Below are positions 57,902-64,000 of a stretch of 64,000 nucleotides of DNA, in pieces. Each line of letters begins with the position of its first letter. The first letter of the stretch is position 1. The stretch is from Oenanthe sinensis (taxonomy: Eukaryota; Streptophyta; Magnoliopsida; Apiales; Apiaceae): assembly GCA_028671895.1 (NCBI GenBank), contig CM053800.1, positions 14,591,886 to 14,655,885 of the forward strand, given 5' to 3'. Made by a program: the position numbers and the translations under genes. Under the pieces are notes generated by a model. That model ran no database searches. It was not told the DNA's origin and was given only the letters and a program-made list of their open reading frames with translations.

Positions 57902-58084
57902 CCACAAGTGTTCTTTTACAATTCCTATTCTAGGATTGTTTCTACCTGCCTTCCTTTTACCTTTTTCTATTTTACAAAAAGGTTTGAAAGACAGCTTCTG
58001 ATTGAGTCATCACAGTCACTCTAGACTGTCTTCCATAGGTGATCTTTTGTTCTCTGGATCTTCAACAGATATTCTTTCTGTGTT

Positions 58085-58590
58085 GTCACACTCAATTGAT
58101 AATTTACTGTTAAGCATATCAATTGATCCATTCTTTAATCCATCAACTGATGTACTACTTCGATTGATCTTTATATCCATCGATTGATAAAAGATGTCTT
58201 ATCGATTGATAGATGTTATCAATCGATATATCAGTCGATGGGTCTTCACATCAGTTGATGGTCTTCAATGCTTGACTTGGCTTCTTCGATTGATCCTTCA
58301 TCCATCGATGCTTCAATATCAATTGATCATCCTTCACTTGTGCAATTTCCTGTCTTCACATAATTACAATTTAACAGTTTAATTTACACATCAATTGATG
58401 ATCCATATCAATCGACTCTAACATCAATTGATGAACAAAATATCAATTGATTTACACCTTATCGATTGAAATTGACTAAGTACACCTATGCTACAATCTA
58501 AATTATCAGTTGGTTCATATAAACACTTCAACTGATAAATGGTTTCCTGATCAATTGATATTTATAACTTTCATATCAATTGATCAGTTA
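58085..58590. promoter_or_regulatory. ATCRATTGAT array in E6 LTR
   Basis: About 18 copies of ATCAATTGAT, ATCGATTGAT, ATCAATCGAT or one-base variants (AGTTGATG, AACTGATG) in 500 bp. The core word is a perfect palindrome. Confidence 0.65.
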
Positions 58591-58656
58591 CAACAAATAA
58601 AATTTCTATGATTCTAAGATTAATGTTATCATCAAATCACATGTAGATTCCTAACA

Positions 58657-58670
58657 ATCTCCCCCTATTT
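58657..58670 (-). other. E6 polypurine tract
   Basis: AAATAGGGGGAGAT on the minus strand next to the LTR. A TGTTAATAACA palindrome lies just upstream, near 58680. The 165 bp from here to the extra-ORF stop hold nothing else recognisable. Confidence 0.85.
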
Positions 58671-58835
58671 GTGTCTGTGTTATTAACAGGCATAAATCTA
58701 CTTGATGATAACAAAAATCCTTAAAAAAAAATTACATTTAGATAGAATCGAGAAACTTAATTGGCACATTAATTTTGGAAGTACCAGATTGATAGATAAC
58801 TCCTGCAAGCAGCTTCAATGTCTTCATAATTTAAT

Positions 58836-61800
58836 TTAGTTCTTCTTCCTCCTTTTCTCAGCATTTTCCTTTAGTTGCCTCATGAAAGAACTTCTCAATA
58901 TTGTTTCATCCCTGTCAGTTTCTCCAAGTTGCCTCATAAGGTAGTGTATTTCTTCATCTGTGATTTTGTCCAGATATTTGCAGATATCAAAGAACTTTGT
59001 GTTGCCCTCTATATCTGTAAAAATCATAGCATACTTTGGCTCCAACACCACCTTTTTGACCTGTGACTTCCATAGCTTTAGAGGTGAATTAGGTTCAGCT
59101 TCTGCCTTGGATCTCCTTAACCTTGAAATTTGTTGTTGTATCTCCTGAGCAATTGTTGTGTTGAGTTTGTACTTTCTGTTGAGTAGAGGAAGAATAGTCT
59201 TTAAAATATTATAGCTTTGCTTCATTATCACCTTCAATGAATAGATTGTTTTCACTCCATTTTCATACTCCAACCTCATTGATTCTTCATGGTTAGAGGT
59301 TGCAGGGTGAGTCCTTACTCCAATTAATCCTTTTTCATTGATTACTGGTATTCCCTTCAAATCATATCCTTCAATTGTGACCTCCTCCTTGATTTCCTCT
59401 TGTTGACCCTGGAGGTTTTCCCGAACCACTATTTCTTGAGTAGAACTTGACCTTTTCTTGGCCATAGAAACTTTTCTCCTTTTTCTCAAAGGTTGCTCTG
59501 CCTGTAGCTCTTCTTCCAAATGCCATTGCATTTCCATCTGTCTAGCAATCTCTTCATTCTCCCTTTCTCTCCTTGAGGCATCTGAGATTCCTGTAGTGAT
59601 GGCTCCTTGAAGTAGCTTTTGACTTACTGGTTCAGTCTCTTTCTTCTTCTCTTCTTCAATCACTATTGCTTTCCCTTTCTTCTTTTCCTTAAGAGCTTCA
59701 ATATCCAATTGAAGAAAAGCTTCTGTATTTGAGTTTCTTTCCTTGGCAGCCTTTTGTGCATCTTCATTTATTTTTCTTGTTTGAGCAATGAACTCATCCA
59801 AGTCTCCTTTTTCTACTGCCTCTGTTACTAACTCAGTGCTTCTCCTTATATCTTCAATTCTTTTCTTTTCCCTCTCAATCATTAATTGAGTTTCTTTCTC
59901 CCTAGAAATTCTCCTAGCTTCAGTATCTTCATCAACCTTCTTGTATTCTTTCTTTTTCTGTTCTAAATTATCTTTTGGAGAATTAGATGACTTAGATTTC
60001 TTTGAAGATTGATTGTCCCTGTTACTTTTGCTTTTATATCTTTTGAGTGCAGAACCACCAATGCCACTTGACTTATCCATACCAGAACCACCTATACCAC
60101 CACTTCCACTGCCTTTGCCATCACCACCATCATCATCCTTCTTCTTTGTATTCTCCCCCTTTTTGTTATCATCAATTGGAGGGGGTGGTGGAAGTCTGTC
60201 AAGAAACTTTTGAAGAATGGAAGCATGAAGATTTTGACCTCTGATAATATCATCCATCTTCTTTTCTAGAGAACCTACTCTTGTCTCCAAAGATGTAAAA
60301 TTTTTGGATTCTTTGAAAAGCTTGTCTTTGATGCTATTCATGGTGTTGAATGGTAGCTTCTCATCCAATCTCCTGTCCATTGCATCCTTGTTAGATGAGA
60401 TAGAGTCCTTAATCCTCTCCAGTTCCCTCCTTACTCCTGTTACTGTCATCTTTTGAATTTTCATTGATTCTCTCATATAGTGAGCAATTCTCCTTTGAGT
60501 AGGATCTTCAATTTCTCCTTCCACCATTGTTCTTCTATATTGAGAGAGAATTTCAGTCTCAGCAGCTTCTAAGGAACCATCAATAGTGCTCATCCATGGC
60601 TCTTCATCAGAATCACTCTCCAACTCTTCAGGTGCCATATAACAAGTGTCTGTTGTGTTGGTAATGCTTTCCTTCAGATTCCTGGTCCATTGATCTGTAT
60701 GATCAATGCCCAAGAGTTGTTCTGCATTCCTGTTACTTGAAGTAGCCAACCCTTGATATTGTGGATCAGGATGAATGAAATTCTTTGGATCCAATTTACC
60801 AGCATCTATTTCCTCTTCAAAGTCTTTAGCAATTCCACTCCCACTAGCTTCAACATCATTTGCTCCCCCTATCTCCTTTACTCCTTCTTGTGCCATCAGT
60901 TCAATTTCCAATTCCTGTGCAAAAAGTAGAATGTTTTTATCACTTTCACTCATCTCTCTATTTTGCATCAGGATCTCATCCTGGAATCTCACCTCTCCCT
61001 CACTCATTTCTTTTGCACCTACTAAGGTGGGGCCCTCAAGTGTTTCACTCTCATTCCTGGAAGAAATAGGAATGTTTTTACTCACTTCCTCTCCTTTTGC
61101 CAGGTTACAATCCTGCCTCTCACTCAACTCACTCAATCCTAAGAGTGTTTGTGCAACATCAATTGATTGAGCATCAATTGATGTATTGACATTATCAGTT
61201 GAAGTGGTGTTTGGGATATCCATCGATTGATGCATACCCATCGATTGATCTTGAGTATCGATCGATGGCTTATCAGTCGATGGCTGAATATCAATTGATG
61301 AAGGAACATCAATTGATGGAGAAGAAACAGTTGAGATAATTTGTGAAGTTATGTTTGAGATGATATTGGAAATAGAATCCTGAAAATTCTGAGAAGAAGA
61401 TTCAGGAGAGAGTGTTGGCTTCTCCTTGAAAAACAAAGAAGGAGAATCTGAAAATGTTCGATAATCTATCAAAACATTTTCTGAAGAAGTTTGAGATGGG
61501 GAAAGAAGAATAGAAGAGATAGGAATTGAAAGAGAATGGGGCTGCATCTCATCATTTATATGAGATGCATCAAGCAGACTTTGTGAAGGCTCCTCCACAG
61601 TTTCCTGTGGTTTTGCAGTGTGTGATTCCCCAAGTGCAAAGGTGACTTTCTTTTCTCTCCTTTTGTATGGTGTTAGTGTTTTGGATTTTGTGTCCCCAAC
61701 TTGATTCTGTGCCCCTGGTTGTGGGCTATTTTCAATATTGTCATCCTTTTGAGAGAATGTCAATAGGGATGTGGTATTTTCCATATTAACATCCACAGTC

Positions 61801-62891
61801 TTTTGGGAGACTATGGAGTGGCTTGGTTGAGGTTGCACACCCTCACTCTCCTTATCCTTCTGGGTTCTTTGATGTTCCCCAGTTCCCTCACCACCTACAT
61901 CCTCCTCTAATCTATCTACCACACTAGTTGATTTTCTTTTCTTGGTTTTTACAACAGCAGGTTTTTGAGAACCTGTTGAGGTTAGTTTCTTAGATTTGGA
62001 TTTAGAGATTGGTTGTGTGGCTTGGGTAGGAGGGCTGGGGTCATTACTACCACCCTCTATAGTCACAGAAGGCAAAGAAGAATTAGGTTTAGAAGAGTTT
62101 AAAGAAGAGATAAATACCTGAACAAAAGGGGGATAGATCAATTCCACATTGCTGTGAAGATTGATCCTAACCAAGTCTTTAAAGACCCTTTTGTTTTGAG
62201 TCCAGCAATCCAAAATTTCTGTATTCTTGTCAATCTCAATATCCTTGACAAAGTGGTTAATAATAATCATAATAAATCTTGCATAATAAATATGATTAGA
62301 TCTATTTATTTTATTCCCCAATTTGGCAGATATTTCATTGAGTAACTGGCTTCCTAAATTATGATATTTATCATATAAAATGCTATACCCTACTTGTTGC
62401 ATACTTGTTGTTATTGCATCAAAATTACTAACCTTACCAGAAAAACACTTTATTAAAGCATCAAAGAAATATGACCATTCTTTTCTTAGATTCTTTCTAA
62501 CAATACTACCTAGACTAGCATCATGAGCAGTATAGTTGATTTCCCTAAGCATGTTTCCAATATCTGTGTCAGTGGGTGCATTTTTGGTATTATTTGCAGG
62601 AATATTTAAACACTCACCCAAGACCACAGTGGTTATAATATACCTTTGTCCTTTGCATTCAAAGGAGATTGTAGAAAAATCATCTGCTACTTCTGCTGTT
62701 GTCCAGAATTCTTCAACTAGATTGCACACTATTTTTGGTGCTTCTGAGAGGGCCTTTGCAATTTTTGAACTCCGTAGAAATTCCATTAGGGGATGAAATT
62801 CTGTTGGGGCTTCCTCCACCATAGTGCAAGCAACGAAGTTGTTGAGCTCATAGTAGAATCCAGATTGTGAGACTTTCTTTGAAGATGCCAT
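58836..62891 (-). CDS. E6 extra ORF: 1351-aa protein of unknown function
   Basis: One open frame, ATG at 62891, stop at 58836. Residues about 30-220 are the domain shared with E3 and, weakly, E5: FWTTAEV near 62, a GQRYIITTVV strand at 81, LRKEWSYFFDALIKCF at 135-150, FDAIT at 157 and YYARFIMIIINHF at 202-214. A Ser/Thr/Lys-rich middle follows. Near residues 523-578 lies a run of SID repeats, encoded by the element's own ATCRATTGAT words. An acidic region precedes PPPPP (near 905), a Gly/Ser-rich stretch, and Lys/Glu/Arg coiled coils to about 1160. A second folded region follows, with a basic tail. It contains KRYKSK and RKRRK-type basic runs that could act in nuclear import. No signal peptide or membrane segment. 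Function unknown. Confidence 0.9.
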   Translation of the reverse strand: MASSKKVSQSGFYYELNNFVACTMVEEAPTEFHPLMEFLRSSKIAKALSEAPKIVCNLVEEFWTTAEVADDFSTISFECKGQRYIITTVVLGECLNIPANNTKNAPTDTDIGNMLREINYTAHDASLGSIVRKNLRKEWSYFFDALIKCFSGKVSNFDAITTSMQQVGYSILYDKYHNLGSQLLNEISAKLGNKINRSNHIYYARFIMIIINHFVKDIEIDKNTEILDCWTQNKRVFKDLVRINLHSNVELIYPPFVQVFISSLNSSKPNSSLPSVTIEGGSNDPSPPTQATQPISKSKSKKLTSTGSQKPAVVKTKKRKSTSVVDRLEEDVGGEGTGEHQRTQKDKESEGVQPQPSHSIVSQKTVDVNMENTTSLLTFSQKDDNIENSPQPGAQNQVGDTKSKTLTPYKRREKKVTFALGESHTAKPQETVEEPSQSLLDASHINDEMQPHSLSIPISSILLSPSQTSSENVLIDYRTFSDSPSLFFKEKPTLSPESSSQNFQDSISNIISNITSQIISTVSSPSIDVPSSIDIQPSTDKPSIDTQDQSMGMHQSMDIPNTTSTDNVNTSIDAQSIDVAQTLLGLSELSERQDCNLAKGEEVSKNIPISSRNESETLEGPTLVGAKEMSEGEVRFQDEILMQNREMSESDKNILLFAQELEIELMAQEGVKEIGGANDVEASGSGIAKDFEEEIDAGKLDPKNFIHPDPQYQGLATSSNRNAEQLLGIDHTDQWTRNLKESITNTTDTCYMAPEELESDSDEEPWMSTIDGSLEAAETEILSQYRRTMVEGEIEDPTQRRIAHYMRESMKIQKMTVTGVRRELERIKDSISSNKDAMDRRLDEKLPFNTMNSIKDKLFKESKNFTSLETRVGSLEKKMDDIIRGQNLHASILQKFLDRLPPPPPIDDNKKGENTKKKDDDGGDGKGSGSGGIGGSGMDKSSGIGGSALKRYKSKSNRDNQSSKKSKSSNSPKDNLEQKKKEYKKVDEDTEARRISREKETQLMIEREKKRIEDIRRSTELVTEAVEKGDLDEFIAQTRKINEDAQKAAKERNSNTEAFLQLDIEALKEKKKGKAIVIEEEKKKETEPVSQKLLQGAITTGISDASRRERENEEIARQMEMQWHLEEELQAEQPLRKRRKVSMAKKRSSSTQEIVVRENLQGQQEEIKEEVTIEGYDLKGIPVINEKGLIGVRTHPATSNHEESMRLEYENGVKTIYSLKVIMKQSYNILKTILPLLNRKYKLNTTIAQEIQQQISRLRRSKAEAEPNSPLKLWKSQVKKVVLEPKYAMIFTDIEGNTKFFDICKYLDKITDEEIHYLMRQLGETDRDETILRSSFMRQLKENAEKRRKKN

Positions 62892-63570
62892 TATCGAGTT
62901 TGAAGATTTATAATTGAATTAACTGGCAAACTTGTTAGTAATTATAACAGAAACAATAATTAGACAGTAGTAGATTAGGGTTCTTAGCAAGAGATAGATA
63001 CAGAGTCAGTTCGAAGATTGAGAAAGAGAAAGAGATAGAAAAATCGATAGTAAAAATGCAAGTAAGAATTAAAAGAAGTTTTAATCTCACTATTTATATT
63101 TACTGATTTCCAAACAATTTCTTACTCAAAATAGAACTAAATCGACCGTTGGAAGAGTATTGATAATTAAAAGTTACCAATTTTGGCAATCGATTGTTAT
63201 ATATACAGGAATGTACGTATTAATCAATTGATAAAATAAGTAATCAACGGCTAGATTTTTGTACAGGTCGATTGATGACATGGACCCCTTTAAATTCTAG
63301 GTCATCGATTGATAAATTGCTTATCCATCGACAGGTACAATTATCCATCGATAGACAAATATATCATTGATTGATATATCTATCTGTCGATAGTTACCCC
63401 TATCCATCGATAAACAAATATATCATCAATTGATATATTTATCTGTCGACAGCTCCAATAATATCCATATATGTAAAATATTTATCAGTTGATTATTGAA
63501 GAATCAATAATTTAACATAGTCAATGGCTACATGTATTATAAATACATAACTTGTCAGACATTTAAAGGA
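62892..63570 (-). promoter_or_regulatory. E6 spacer with motif array and TATA box: candidate promoter of the extra ORF
   Basis: 679 bp between pol and the extra ORF. Ten or more ATCGATTGAT/CCATCGAT/TCAATTGAT words lie at 63188-63496. About 90 bp further along the element's strand is a good plant TATA box, TATAAATAG (63098-63090), and the extra-ORF ATG follows 199 bp after it. The order array, TATA, start repeats the order in the LTR. Confidence 0.6.
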
Positions 63571-63999
63571 TTAAATGTAATTAAGCATACCTAAATCACA
63601 GACCAATCTATTGAAGTGATACCTTATGTCAATGTGCTCGGTTCTGGAATGTTGCACAGGATTTTCTGTTATAGCAATGGCACTGGTATTATCACAGAAA
63701 ATAGGAATCTTGTTCAAGTTGAACCCATAGTCAAGTAGTTGATTCCTCATCCATAATATTTGTGCACAGCAACTTTTAGCTGCAATGTATTCAGCCTCTG
63801 CAGTAGATGTAGACACTGAATTCTGCTTCTTGCTAAACCATGAAACAAGCTTATTTCCTAGAAATTGACAGGAGCCTGTTGTGCTTTTTCTGTCAATTCT
63901 GCAACCTGCATAATCTGCATCTGAATAACCAATTAGATCAAATCCAGAATCTCTAGGATACCAAATTCCAAGATTTGGAGTTCCTTTGAGATATCTGAA
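63571..63999 (-). CDS. E6 Pol C-terminus: RNase H with an internal deletion (partial)
   Basis: Open from the window edge to the stop at 63571. It carries FRYLKGTPNLGIWYP, the RNase H block GYSDADYAGCRIDRKSTTGS with its catalytic Asp, STAEAEYIAA (catalytic Glu), QILWMRNQL and CDNTSAI (Asp). After HIDIRYHF the frame jumps directly to RLVCDLGML, so about 35 codons present in E3 and E5 are missing (near 63610) while the frame is kept. The lost part includes the DILTKPLDEST block. The rest of pol is outside the window. Confidence 0.9.
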   Translation of the reverse strand, partial: FRYLKGTPNLGIWYPRDSGFDLIGYSDADYAGCRIDRKSTTGSCQFLGNKLVSWFSKKQNSVSTSTAEAEYIAAKSCCAQILWMRNQLLDYGFNLNKIPIFCDNTSAIAITENPVQHSRTEHIDIRYHFNRLVCDLGMLNYI

Positions 64000-64000
64000 T

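Larger units (their letters stand above)
57544..58656 (-). repeat. E6 3' LTR
   Basis: TGTTATTCC...CCTAACA on the plus strand, 1,113 bp, bordered by a polypurine tract. Boundaries come from the terminal TG/CA, the tract and comparison with E3, because the second LTR is not in the window. It contains about 18 ATCAATTGAT-like words (58085-58590), a TATA box and a U5 hairpin. Confidence 0.85.
57544..64000 (-). mobile_element. E6: Sirevirus-like element with a 1351-aa extra ORF, 5' part outside the window
   Basis: Minus-strand element inserted in the minisatellite; left flank CCACA. From left: 3' LTR (57544-58656), polypurine tract, intact extra ORF, motif-rich spacer, and pol from its C-terminus up to the window edge. 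The rest of pol, gag and the 5' LTR lie beyond 64000. The ATCRATTGAT word fills the LTR and spacer. Confidence 0.92.

Noticed and set aside
58836..62891. Envelope glycoprotein label for the extra ORF
   Set aside because: No signal peptide, cleavage site or transmembrane segment in E5 or E6. The protein is rich in Ser, Lys and Glu with coiled coils.

Overview
This is repeat-rich nuclear DNA of a flowering plant, very probably a eudicot with a large genome. I found no host gene, tRNA or rRNA. Almost the whole window is a nest of Ty1/copia LTR retrotransposons. The evidence is paired long terminal repeats, primer sites complementary to initiator tRNA-Met (TGGTATCAGAGC and variants), polypurine tracts, copia-order pol genes (protease, integrase, reverse transcriptase, RNase H) and exact 5-bp target duplications. 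I name the elements E1 to E6. The species cannot be decided from the sequence.

Layout: E1 (+, Sirevirus-like, decayed) is the outer frame. Its 5' LTR runs off the left edge and ends at 872, and its 3' LTR is 19105-19413 plus 55272-56962. E2 (-, 5233-13973, target duplication ATGAG) sits inside E1's reverse transcriptase. E3 (-, 19414-55266, duplication CAATA) sits inside E1's 3' LTR. E3's gag is cut twice, by E5 (+, 39409-53991, duplication CATCT) and by E4 (+, 30143-38771, duplication TCAAT). After E1 comes a short AT-rich minisatellite (about 57040-57543). E6 (-, 57544 to beyond 64000) is inserted into that array.

E1, E3, E5 and E6 form one lineage: a long gag with a coiled coil where readable, and a CAAATAGGGGGAGAT-type polypurine tract. 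E3, E5 and E6 also carry a very long extra ORF downstream of RNase H. It is open in E5 (1376 aa) and E6 (1351 aa) and broken in E3. E2 and E4 belong to a second copia family without an extra ORF, with LTRs of about 1.55-1.6 kb, a 1.8-2.2 kb leader and PBS TGGCATCAGAGC.

The most interesting signal is in the first lineage. Each family carries its own short, palindrome-like DNA word, repeated many times upstream of the TATA box in its LTR. In E3, E5 and E6 the word is repeated again in the gap between pol and the extra ORF. The words are CAGASTCTG in E3, GATCGAGAT in E5, ATCRATTGAT in E6 and GGCGCMA in E1 (E1 has a second cluster in its leader instead). This is the arrangement expected if the extra ORF is driven by an internal promoter that shares its control with the LTR. 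It also fits an extra-ORF protein that recognises its own family's word, as VANC anti-silencing proteins do for VANDAL transposons. The same LTRs carry a U5 hairpin whose stem differs between families while staying self-complementary and whose C-rich loop is conserved.

LTR differences counted by eye agree with the nesting order: E1 about 3%, E3 about 2%, E4 about 1.7%, E5 about 0.4%, E2 about 0.3%.
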